Positions 1 through 5,515 of a DNA stretch of 6,551 nucleotides are shown one piece after another. This stretch comes from an uncultured Fibrobacter sp. (GTDB lineage: Bacteria > Fibrobacterota > Fibrobacteria > Fibrobacterales > Fibrobacteraceae), in contig CALATK010000160.1 of NCBI GenBank assembly GCA_937891805.1, positions 1 through 6,551 on the forward strand. The letters are read 5' to 3'. The translations under genes were made by a program, and so were the position numbers. The notes beneath the pieces are model-generated. The model did no database searches and was not told where the DNA came from. It saw nothing but the letters and a program-made list of their open reading frames with translations. Position 1 is the first letter of the stretch. Each line of letters opens with the position of its first letter.

Positions 1-138
1 GTTGTATATTGCACCTCCACGTCCATTTGTTTGTCCTGTTGCTGTGTTGTTGTTGAGGTTGGATTGTGTTATGGTAAGAGTACCACTACCTGTGTTGTAT
101 ATTGCTCCTCCATATTCATCTGCGTTGTTGTTGTTTAG
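1..138 (-). repeat. 93-nt (31-residue) direct repeat inside the adhesin-like fragment
   Basis: GTTGTATATTGC occurs at 1-12 and again at 94-105, followed in both by a CCTCCA block (14-19 and 107-112). The spacing of 93 nt is 31 codons, one beta-helix repeat unit on the minus strand. The second unit is cut off near 138. Confidence 0.7.
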
Positions 139-146
139 TGTGGTGG
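1..146 (-). CDS. Fragment of a beta-helix adhesin-like repeat protein (both ends missing)
   Basis: The minus strand is open throughout in the frame whose codons include 1-3. It reads as two repeats with the core LNNNNADEYGGAIYN and LNNNTATGQTNGRGGAIYN, separated by TGSGTLTITQS. The GGAIYN / Asn-rich / GTLTI pattern is the hallmark of right-handed parallel beta-helix, adhesin-like surface proteins, abundant in Methanobacteriales and in Pmp-like bacterial proteins. Such proteins are exported and act at the cell surface; the ligand cannot be told from this piece. Ile is ATA in both GGAIYN copies and Asn is mostly AAC, and the stretch is clearly poorer in G+C than the rest of the window, where ATA is rare. 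No start or stop is visible. Homology to the repeat fades between about 136 and 146, where the neighbouring gene on the other strand begins, so this is probably not from the same genome (see findings). The repeat-family identity is fairly secure, the taxon is not. Confidence 0.55.
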
Positions 147-148
147 GA

Positions 149-547
149 TTTGCCGCAGAGACTGTCGCGGACAGTGTTGCAGCCCCGGCTGACTCCGCCG
201 CAACGATGTCTGCTCCTCAGGAGACCTGCGGAGAGTTCAAGTCGGAAATTGCCCACAGGGATAGCCTGATGGCTGTTGCGGACAGTTCCTGCTCGGTGGA
301 AAAGGATTCCCTGCGTGCCGCCCTCAACTCGGAGCAGGCCAAGACCAAGAACTGGGAACAGAGTTACGAGACCATGAAGAAGAGCAACGAGACCTGCGCC
401 CGTGCCCTGAGCGTTTCTATCGAGGCCAACGAGAAGAGCAAGGAAAAGGAAAAACAGTCCAAGAGCCAGGCCGCTATGATGACCAGTTCCTCCTTTATGG
501 GCGGGCTTGCCGTCGGTATGCTTCTTTTCTGGCTGATTTTTGACTAG
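149..547 (+). CDS. Unrecognised envelope protein with coiled coil and C-terminal membrane helix (5' end missing or replaced)
   Basis: I do not recognise this family. The credible part starts around FAAETVADS, which looks like the end of a signal peptide or the start of a mature exported protein. An Ala/Ser/Asp-rich stretch follows, then a charged helical segment of about 75 residues rich in Glu, Lys, Ser and Ala (coiled-coil-like, with Cys residues in QETCGEF, DSSCSVE and NETCARA). It ends with a hydrophobic segment, GGLAVGMLLFWLIF, directly before the TAG stop at 545-547. The frame stays open to position 2, but bases 2-148 belong to the foreign-looking repeat and there is no plausible start with a ribosome site: ATG at 71 lies in the foreign part, and ATG at 206 is internal with no Shine-Dalgarno. 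The true N-terminus is therefore not in the window. The stop is 13 nt from the next gene, suggesting one operon. The C-terminal helix suggests anchoring in the inner membrane. Coding status is good, function unknown. Confidence 0.65.
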   Translation, partial: FAAETVADSVAAPADSAATMSAPQETCGEFKSEIAHRDSLMAVADSSCSVEKDSLRAALNSEQAKTKNWEQSYETMKKSNETCARALSVSIEANEKSKEKEKQSKSQAAMMTSSSFMGGLAVGMLLFWLIFD

Positions 548-550
548 GGG
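546..550 (+). promoter_or_regulatory. Shine-Dalgarno for the choice-of-anchor gene, overlapping the upstream stop
   Basis: AGGGG lies 10 nt before the ATG at 561 and shares bases with the TAG stop of the upstream gene. It decides the ATG at 561 over a TTG 21 nt further upstream, which would lie inside the preceding gene and add a non-hydrophobic leader ahead of the signal peptide. The overlap suggests translational coupling. Confidence 0.5.
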
Positions 551-560
551 CGTTGACAAG

Positions 561-2096
561 ATGAAACAGGTCCTGCTGATTCTTGCCTCTACGGTGGCGG
601 CACAGGTTTTCCAGAAAGGGAGCGTGCTTTCGCCTGTGGCGACCCTGCAGATGGTCGCTCCCGAAATTTCCGCCTACATGCCCGAAAAAAAGATGCTCTT
701 TGTGGTGGGCGGCGATAAGCTCATCGAAATGGTGAGCTTTGCCGACGAGAAGAACCCCAAGGTGGAAAGCCGCCTCCAGCTGGACGGCCCCGCTACCAGC
801 GTGACGGTGTTCGGTGACCTGGTGGCCATTTCCATGACGGCCAAACCGGAACACGGTCTTGGACAAGTGCAACTGTTCCGCTATGCCGAGGGACTGATTC
901 CCGTGGCATCTGCCCAAAAGCTCTGCCACCTGCCCGACATGGTGACCTTTACCCCCGACGGCAGCAAGATTCTCGTGGCCTGCGAAGGTTCGCCCAGCGC
1001 AGACTATAACGAAGATCCCGAAGGTGGCGTGGCCATCCTTTCCGTTGAACACGGTGCAAGCCTCAACGATTACAAGCTGACGCCCAAGGTCCTGGATTTT
1101 AAGGGGCTGGATTCCCTTGCGCTCCGCAAGAAGGGGGTTCGCAGCCCCGGCCTGCAGGGGTTTGTGCGGTCCCTGGAACCGGAATACATCACGGTTTCCA
1201 AGGATTCCAAGTGGGCCTGGGTGAGCCTGCAAGAAAACAACGCCCTTGCTTATGTAGATATTGCCGCCGAGAAGATTGCGGACGTTTTCCCTCTGGGTTA
1301 CGTGGACCATTCCAAGCCGGGTTTCGGGCTGGACGTCAAGAAAGACGAGAAGGTCAAAATCAAGAACTATCCTATCCGCGGGCTCAGACAACCCGACGGC
1401 GTGGCCTCTTTTGCCGTAGGCGGCAAGACCCTGGTACTCACCGCCAACGAGGGCGCCTCCGTGAACGATTACAAGGCCTGGACCGACGAAGGGACGGTCA
1501 CGGATCTGCTGGCCGACGAACGCCTGGACCGCACCGTCTTTAACGACGACGTGGCGCCGCACCTGAAAAAGTTCACGGTAAGCCTGCTGGAACGTTGCGA
1601 CCAGCAAGGGCCCGACGAAGTTCCCGGCGGCAAGTGCCCCTACGTTTACGGCTTCGGCACCCGTTCCGTCAGTCTGTTCGACGGCGAGACCGGCAGGCTC
1701 CTGTGGGACAGCGGCGAAGAAATGGAACGGGCCTTCGGGAAACTCGCTCCCGACTATTTCAACTGGAATTCCAAGAAGGACAAGGTCAAGATGGATAGCC
1801 GTAGCCCCAAGAAGGGCTGCGAACCGGAAAACGTGACGGTGGGCGAGGTGAACGGCAAGCGCTACGCCTTTGTGGGGCTGGAACGCTCCAGCGGCATTGC
1901 GGTCTTTGACCTGACGGGCGTCGATGCGGCTGCACGAACCGCCCCCAGACTGGTGGACCTTTACTTTGACCCCAAGGACCGCGGCCCCGAAGGCCTGCTG
2001 TTTATTCCGGCCGACAAGAGCCCTATTTACGGCCAGGCCCTGCTTGTCGTGGGCTACGAATTCAGCAAGACCCTGACGGTGTACACGGTTAAGTAA
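561..2096 (+). CDS. Choice-of-anchor I family exported protein (beta-propeller-like)
   Basis: This is a 511-residue protein starting at ATG 561. A short N-terminal signal-like stretch (MKQVLLILASTVAA, about residues 1-14) indicates export. The body matches the choice-of-anchor I family, related to mesenchyme-specific cell-surface glycoprotein and to some alkaline-phosphatase-like annotations, whose exact reaction is not established. Matching blocks in order: LPDMVTFTPDG (125-134), EPEYITVSKDS with VSLQENNALAYVDIA (206-235), LGYVDHSKPGFGLD (245-258), the NYPIRGLRQPD segment (269-279), TANEGASVNDY (294-304), GFGTRSVSLFD (364-374), KMDSRSPKKGCEPENVTVG (410-428), YAFVGLERSSGIAVFDLT (435-452) and GPEGLLFIPADKSP (475-488). 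The repeated strand-turn segments fit a propeller fold. No sortase, PEP-CTERM or type IX sorting tail is seen at the C-terminus, which ends in LTVYTVK. The loop at 346-359 carries two Cys (see findings). It follows the upstream envelope gene by 13 nt. Family membership is secure, biochemical activity unknown. Confidence 0.88.
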   Translation: MKQVLLILASTVAAQVFQKGSVLSPVATLQMVAPEISAYMPEKKMLFVVGGDKLIEMVSFADEKNPKVESRLQLDGPATSVTVFGDLVAISMTAKPEHGLGQVQLFRYAEGLIPVASAQKLCHLPDMVTFTPDGSKILVACEGSPSADYNEDPEGGVAILSVEHGASLNDYKLTPKVLDFKGLDSLALRKKGVRSPGLQGFVRSLEPEYITVSKDSKWAWVSLQENNALAYVDIAAEKIADVFPLGYVDHSKPGFGLDVKKDEKVKIKNYPIRGLRQPDGVASFAVGGKTLVLTANEGASVNDYKAWTDEGTVTDLLADERLDRTVFNDDVAPHLKKFTVSLLERCDQQGPDEVPGGKCPYVYGFGTRSVSLFDGETGRLLWDSGEEMERAFGKLAPDYFNWNSKKDKVKMDSRSPKKGCEPENVTVGEVNGKRYAFVGLERSSGIAVFDLTGVDAAARTAPRLVDLYFDPKDRGPEGLLFIPADKSPIYGQALLVVGYEFSKTLTVYTVK

Positions 2097-2123
2097 TTCG
2101 GAATTCGGATTTCGGAATTAGGA
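2096..2123. repeat. Heptamer array (ATTCGGA)4, degenerate, at the 3' end of the choice-of-anchor gene
   Basis: Four 7-nt units in perfect register: ATTCGGA, ATTCGGA, TTTCGGA, ATTAGGA. The first unit begins within the TAA stop codon at 2094-2096. The same heptamer, on the other strand, occurs inside hrpB at 3741-3768. Confidence 0.8.
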
Positions 2124-2166
2124 TTTTTATTCTAGATATTAATTCCAAATTCATAGTTCCGAATTC
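2101..2166. repeat. Long imperfect inverted repeat across the convergent gene ends
   Basis: GAATTCGGA (2101-2109) pairs with TCCGAATTC (2158-2166), and inside it GGAATTA (2114-2120) pairs with TAATTCC (2140-2146). It fills the gap between two convergent stop codons (2096 and 2151) and is made of heptamer-type units on both arms. It could act as a two-way transcription stop, but neither side has the classic GC-rich stem plus T-run, so this role is only a guess. Confidence 0.5.
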
Positions 2167-4877
2167 ATAATTATTTTCTCCGGCCAGGGGTGCTTGGGGT
2201 AGCGGCCACGCAGTTCCTTGCGCACCTCGGCGTAGGTGTTCTGCCAGAATCCCGTCAAATCCCAAGTCTTCTGTATGGTGCGGAAGTTCGGTGCCAGAAT
2301 GTCGTAGCGGACCTTTAGTTTGCCGTCGGCAATCTTGTGCTCGCCCCGCATCTGCATAAAGTCCTCGATGCGGGCTGAAATTTCCACCAGCACGCCATCG
2401 GCGCTCTGCACGGCCTGTCCGCCCAGCGTCTCGTCGGTGGCCACCTCCTGGTAACTGTAGCGGGCCCGCTTGCCGTTCGGCAGCACAAAGTGGTCGGGGA
2501 AGGTCTTCCCGAGCCAGGCCAGCATGGACTTGCCGAAATATTCCTCCACGATGTTCCTGTAACGGCTTTCGTCGATGTCCTTCAGCAGAAATTTTCCGTC
2601 GGTAAACTCGTCGAAAATCAGCTCCATGTCCTCGTCGTTGAATTCCGGCAGGCCGTATTCGGGGTAGAGGTTTGCGGCAAGGCGCATTTTCACCAGCAGG
2701 GTCTGCACGGCCTCCGTGAGGTAACGTCCGCTCCAGTTTTCTTTCTCGATTTTCTCTTTCCAGGCGGCCACGGTGAGCTTTTTCAGTTCGGCGAGAACCT
2801 TGGGCGGGGCCTCCTGGGTGAGAATCTCTTTTCGGGAAAGTTCGGTGACGCTTCCGTCGGCGTTTTCCGCCTCGCTGATTTCCAAACCGATGAAACGTTC
2901 CTGCCCGCTGCGCCACAGCAGTTCGTATCGCGTCTTTGTATCGTCGCTTTCCAGCAGTTCCTTGCCGATGGCGGCGTACAGGTTCACCTTGAGTTCGGAC
3001 TTGCTCCCGCCTCCAGCCCGCAGCATGGAAAGGGCCAGAATGGCGTAGGGCGGTTCTGCCACCTGCAGGCGGATGATGTTCTGGTTAGAAAGCTTGTAGG
3101 CCGAGGCGCTTGGAGTGGCGAGCTTGTCGGGGAATGCTTTGAGGAGCCTTTGGGCGACAAATTTCTTGATATGGGTGGGGGAGGCCTCCCCCTCGCTTCT
3201 GCCGCTCGCGGCATCCGCTACCCCCTCCAGCGGGGCCTCAGTCGCCGGCCCCGCAACGCCCCGCTCTTTCGACGGTGTCATCCCCGCGCAGGCGGGGATC
3301 TCCTTTCCTAAACTCTCCCGGTACTCCCGCAACTGCCGGAGCGTAAAGCTCACCTCCCGCGGAACGTTTACCGCCTTGGAAAGCGTGTCGGCGGCAAGGG
3401 TCATCACGTCGTAGGCGACCTTAGATTTTTGCAGGAATTCCGTGCCGGAGTGAATCCAGGCGAGGGCGGCCAGCAACAGGTCCGGAAGTTCCGCCTTGCT
3501 CTGGGCCGAAGCCAGCAGCAGCGCGAGGGGAATGCTTGAAACCGGCGTGCGGATGGCCCTGAGCCCCAGTTCCGTAATGGCTCCGTCTTGGAACATGCCG
3601 AATTTTTCCAGGAGTGTTGTCGCCGTCTTTTCGCGCGCCTCCGGAATTGGGGTCGGCAATACAATAATGTGTTCTTGCTTGTCACCTGATTCTATCGCTC
3701 CACGTTGTTCCGCTCCAGAATGACATGCCGTGTAAATCATTCCGAATTCCGAATTCCGAACTCCGAATTCCAGTGCCGCTTTCTGCAGAATCAGTTCCGA
3801 CGGCTCAATCTGTAGCACCTCGGGCACGATTCCCCTGGGCATCCGCTTTTCGGATTCTTCGCTCCAGAGCCGAATGGCGCATCCGTTTTGCGTACGTCCG
3901 CTACGGCCGCTTCTCTGGATGGCGTTCTGCATGGAGATGGGGAGTGTGCGGAGCACGTTCACCTTCTCGCTGTCGTCGTAGAGGCTCACCCGCTCGATAC
4001 CGCTGTCCACCACGCCCGTGACGTTTGGCACCGTGATGGAGGTTTCTGCGATGTTGGTGGTAAAGATGACGCGGGGCCGTTCCGTGACTTCGAAAATACG
4101 GTCCTGGGTTTCACGGTCTTGCCCGCCGTACAGTTCCAGGAATTCTGCGCAGTTGTTGCCCAGCGCTTCGGCGGCGGCGCTGTGGCAGCGGGCGATTTCG
4201 GCCTTGCCTGGGAGGAACACCAGGGTGGTCTGCCAGATTCCATTGCGGTAGAGCGTCTTGAGCGCCCGCACCACTTCGGCGTCAAGGCCAACTCCCGAAA
4301 CCAGGGAGGTTCCTGTGGCGGGTGTCTGGTTGATAATCTGCACGGGGTACAGCGGGTGGCCGAGGCTCAGGCACTTGACGCCGAGAACCGCTTCCAGTTC
4401 GTCGCGGTTCAGCGCCGCCGACATCACTGCAATTCTCGGACCTCGAGCCTCGCCTCTCGAACCTGTAAAATACCCGAACAGCAGGTCCATATCGGCCTTG
4501 CGCTCGTGGTATTCGTCAAACACCACCCAGTCGGCGTCCAGCTTGCCGTGCAGAAGTTCTTGCAGAAAGTTTCCGTAGGTCTGGAACAGAATCCGCGTGT
4601 CTGTGCTCTTGCAGCTTTCTTGCCGGAACTGGTAACCGACGGTCTTGCCGCAGGGCTCGCCGTGGAGCTTTGCAGAAAACTGGGCGAGGGCGAGGGCCGC
4701 AATCCGACGGGGTTGCAACACCACGACGCGGCCCTTGCAGTGCTTGCTCAAGAAGTAGGGGATGAACAGGGACTTGCCCGAACCCGTAGGAGCTTCAATC
4801 AGCAAGTTGCGGGACTCTTCGAGAGCCGCGGCGAGCTTGCTTTCTTCTTCGGCGAGTGCGAGGTTAGTGTATGTCAT
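2151..4877 (-). CDS. hrpB: ATP-dependent helicase HrpB (DExH box)
   Basis: This is a 908-residue superfamily 2 DExH helicase. Motifs in order: Walker A APTGSGKS (29-36), Ia LQPRRIAA (54-61), TYGNFLQEL, motif II DEYHER (121-126), motif III SAAL (153-156, usually SAT), motif IV LVFLPGKAEI (219-228), motif V TNIAETSITVPNVTGVVDSG (274-293) and motif VI QRSGRSGR (321-328). The C-terminal domain specific to HrpB is clear, ending in WDLTGFWQNTYAEVRKELRG and RYPKHPWPE. HrpB is a cytoplasmic NTPase presumed to act on RNA; its role is poorly defined even in E. coli. The ATG at 4875-4877 follows an adjacent in-frame GTG (4878-4880), which would add one residue; no clear Shine-Dalgarno precedes either. 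The protein is longer than the usual 800-850 residues. The excess matches in-frame insert-like stretches at about residues 139-149, 370-406 and 524-571, all made of dispersed repeats, and an altered tail IIMNSEL encoded by a heptamer tract. The frame is intact, so the gene is probably functional. Confidence 0.93.
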   Translation of the reverse strand: MTYTNLALAEEESKLAAALEESRNLLIEAPTGSGKSLFIPYFLSKHCKGRVVVLQPRRIAALALAQFSAKLHGEPCGKTVGYQFRQESCKSTDTRILFQTYGNFLQELLHGKLDADWVVFDEYHERKADMDLLFGYFTGSRGEARGPRIAVMSAALNRDELEAVLGVKCLSLGHPLYPVQIINQTPATGTSLVSGVGLDAEVVRALKTLYRNGIWQTTLVFLPGKAEIARCHSAAAEALGNNCAEFLELYGGQDRETQDRIFEVTERPRVIFTTNIAETSITVPNVTGVVDSGIERVSLYDDSEKVNVLRTLPISMQNAIQRSGRSGRTQNGCAIRLWSEESEKRMPRGIVPEVLQIEPSELILQKAALEFGVRNSEFGMIYTACHSGAEQRGAIESGDKQEHIIVLPTPIPEAREKTATTLLEKFGMFQDGAITELGLRAIRTPVSSIPLALLLASAQSKAELPDLLLAALAWIHSGTEFLQKSKVAYDVMTLAADTLSKAVNVPREVSFTLRQLREYRESLGKEIPACAGMTPSKERGVAGPATEAPLEGVADAASGRSEGEASPTHIKKFVAQRLLKAFPDKLATPSASAYKLSNQNIIRLQVAEPPYAILALSMLRAGGGSKSELKVNLYAAIGKELLESDDTKTRYELLWRSGQERFIGLEISEAENADGSVTELSRKEILTQEAPPKVLAELKKLTVAAWKEKIEKENWSGRYLTEAVQTLLVKMRLAANLYPEYGLPEFNDEDMELIFDEFTDGKFLLKDIDESRYRNIVEEYFGKSMLAWLGKTFPDHFVLPNGKRARYSYQEVATDETLGGQAVQSADGVLVEISARIEDFMQMRGEHKIADGKLKVRYDILAPNFRTIQKTWDLTGFWQNTYAEVRKELRGRYPKHPWPEKIIMNSEL
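3177..3234. repeat. GC-rich palindromic element within hrpB, copy 1 of 2
   Basis: It opens with a perfect 16-nt palindrome, GGGGGAGGCCTCCCCC (3177-3192), followed by TCGCTTCTG, an 11-nt spacer (CCGCTCGCGGC, 3202-3212), ATCCGCTACCCC (3213-3224) and a CCCC...GGGG arm. The first 25 nt match the minus strand of 5015-4991 at 23 of 25 positions, and the 12-nt block matches 4920-4909 exactly. It is translated in frame as part of HrpB (about residues 549-567). Confidence 0.8.
3276..3300 (-). repeat. REP-type palindrome within hrpB
   Basis: ATCCCCGC (3280-3287) pairs with GCGGGGAT (3292-3299) around a GCAG loop, and the element ends in TGTCA (3276-3280 on the plus strand). Read on the minus strand it is GATCCCCGCC...GGGGATGACA, a REP-like sequence seen in many bacterial genomes. 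In HrpB it is translated as IPACAGMT (about residues 526-533). Confidence 0.8.
3688..3725 (+). repeat. GATTC...TGACA palindromic element within hrpB
   Basis: It begins GATTCTATCGCTCC and ends CCGCTCCAGAATGACA. ATTCT (3689-3693) pairs with AGAAT (3717-3721), and CGCTCC occurs twice as a direct repeat (3696-3701, 3712-3716 plus flank). It shares its GATTC start and TGACA end with the 4921-4981 element. It is translated on the minus strand as part of HrpB (CHSGAEQRGAIESG). Confidence 0.65.
3741..3768. repeat. Heptamer array (TCCGAAT)4 within hrpB
   Basis: Four consecutive 7-nt units: TCCGAAT, TCCGAAT, TCCGAAC, TCCGAAT. On the coding (minus) strand this is ATTCGGA/GTTCGGA, translated in frame as EFGVRNSEFG (about residues 370-379). 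It is the same unit as the array at 2096-2123 on the opposite strand. Confidence 0.85.
4435..4462. repeat. Heptamer array (CTCGAAC)4, degenerate, within hrpB
   Basis: Four units in exact 7-nt register: CTCGGAC, CTCGAGC, CTCGCCT, CTCGAAC. It is translated on the minus strand as GSRGEARGP between motif II and motif III (about residues 139-147). The unit GTTCGAG on the coding strand resembles the ATTCGGA unit elsewhere in the gene. Confidence 0.65.
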
Positions 4878-4888
4878 CACGGGGTTTT

Positions 4889-5016
4889 AGGGGTGCCCCC
4901 TAGGTGAAGGGGTAGCGGATGATTCGACTAGACCCCTTCGACTTCGTTTATCCCGGACTTGTTCTGGGACTCAGGGTGACACAGTCGAATCAGAAGCGAG
5001 GGGGAGACTTCCCCCT
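4889..5016 (-). repeat. GC-rich palindromic element in the spacer, copy 2 of 2, interrupted
   Basis: On the minus strand the spacer opens with hairpin AGGGGGA-AGTC-TCCCCCT (5016-4999), continues CGCTTCTG to 4991, is broken by a 70-nt element (4990-4921), then resumes with ATCCGCTACCCC (4920-4909) and a CCCC...GGGG arm (4912-4897). The same blocks lie uninterrupted inside hrpB at 3177-3234. The spacer, 138 nt between the two minus-strand genes, holds no gene. The hairpin directly follows the TAA at 5016-5018, but no U-rich tail follows. Confidence 0.75.
4920..4992 (+). repeat. Inner repeat element with 10-nt terminal inverted repeats
   Basis: TGATTCGACT (4920-4929) is the exact reverse complement of AGTCGAATCA (4983-4992). 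Inside lies a second stem, TCCCGGA (4951-4957) with TCTGGGA (4963-4969), containing one G-T wobble. The segment 4921-4981 starts GATTC and ends GGGTGACA, like the palindromic element at 3688-3725. No coding capacity, so it would be a non-autonomous repeat. Confidence 0.7.
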
Positions 5017-5480
5017 TACCTCGGGTATTTCAGTTTTTCGCCGGTGGCGTGGTCTATGTAGGGCGGCTTGCCTTCGCGGAACTTCTGGTTGATGACCAGG
5101 TTTTCGATACGGCGGCGGAGTCCCTGTTCGGTCTTGCAGAAGAAATAGACCACCTTGTTGGTGCCGGGAACCAGGAACATGGCCAGCTTGTACTTTTGGC
5201 GCACGGCCCGGCGGAAGAACATCATGTCTTCTTTCTTGGGAATCACCAGGTTGCTGCCTTCCTTGGTTTCGCAAATCATGTCGGCATCGGCCAGCAGCGC
5301 CTTGGACTTTTGCTTGAGGGCGGCGAAGTTGGGTTCGGTGTTCTTGCGGATGGTTTCCAGGCTGAACGCTCCGCCACCTTCCTTGAGGGCCTTGCGGAGT
5401 CCGCGAAAAGCGAACACGGCAAGCACGATGACCACCAGGGCGACAATATAGGGCCAGTAGTTGGCGAGAAAATCTAACAT
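5016..5480 (-). CDS. Small membrane-anchored protein of unknown function
   Basis: I do not recognise this 154-residue protein. The start is ATG at 5478-5480, chosen because GAGG lies 5 nt upstream (5486-5489) and because it places a hydrophobic segment at the N-terminus: about residues 8-25, WPYIVALVVIVLAVFAF. A basic stretch, RGLRKALK, follows directly, which predicts the C-terminal domain on the cytoplasmic side. A start 12 codons upstream (5516) is possible but lies over the promoter. The rest is a soluble domain rich in Lys, Glu and aromatic residues, with VIPKKEDMMFFRRAVRQKYK, a hydrophobic strand pair around LAMFLVPGTNKVVYFF, and a basic tail ending ATGEKLKYPR. No catalytic motif is seen. 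It sits between pepA and hrpB on the same strand, with its own promoter upstream and a repeat-filled spacer downstream. Coding status is well supported by the ribosome site, the membrane helix and the regular codon use; function is open. Confidence 0.8.
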   Translation of the reverse strand: MLDFLANYWPYIVALVVIVLAVFAFRGLRKALKEGGGAFSLETIRKNTEPNFAALKQKSKALLADADMICETKEGSNLVIPKKEDMMFFRRAVRQKYKLAMFLVPGTNKVVYFFCKTEQGLRRRIENLVINQKFREGKPPYIDHATGEKLKYPR

Positions 5481-5485
5481 AAAAA

Positions 5486-5489
5486 CCTC
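5486..5489 (-). promoter_or_regulatory. Shine-Dalgarno of the small membrane protein gene
   Basis: GAGG on the minus strand followed by five T residues and then ATG. It decides the start at 5480 rather than the longer frame. Confidence 0.6.
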
Positions 5490-5515
5490 GTAATTCGGCG
5501 GCTTTGACGGCCACA

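Noticed and set aside
2..148. Plus-strand extension of the envelope protein to the left edge
   Set aside because: This part is the reverse reading of the GGAIYN repeat (giving a duplicated YIAPP peptide); no start with a ribosome site is present.
495..1607. Long minus-strand ORF of 370 codons antisense to the choice-of-anchor gene
   Set aside because: Its translation is rich in His, Gly, Arg and Gln without family motifs, and it lies wholly opposite a gene with many conserved blocks. Such shadows are expected in GC-rich coding DNA.
2089..2916. Minus-strand ORF overlapping the hrpB 3' half in another frame
   Set aside because: Arg/Gly-rich shadow translation with no recognisable family; the true frame encodes the HrpB C-terminal domain.
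3741..3768. CRISPR-like array
   Set aside because: Units are 7 nt, adjacent, with no spacers between them.
3888..4907. Plus-strand ORF of 339 codons antisense to hrpB
   Set aside because: It overlaps all the helicase core motifs on the other strand and shows no motif of its own.
4999..5016. Rho-independent terminator after the small membrane protein gene
   Set aside because: The stem AGGGGGA/TCCCCCT is good, but no U-run follows on the minus strand, and the same hairpin occurs inside the hrpB coding region, so it belongs to a dispersed repeat.
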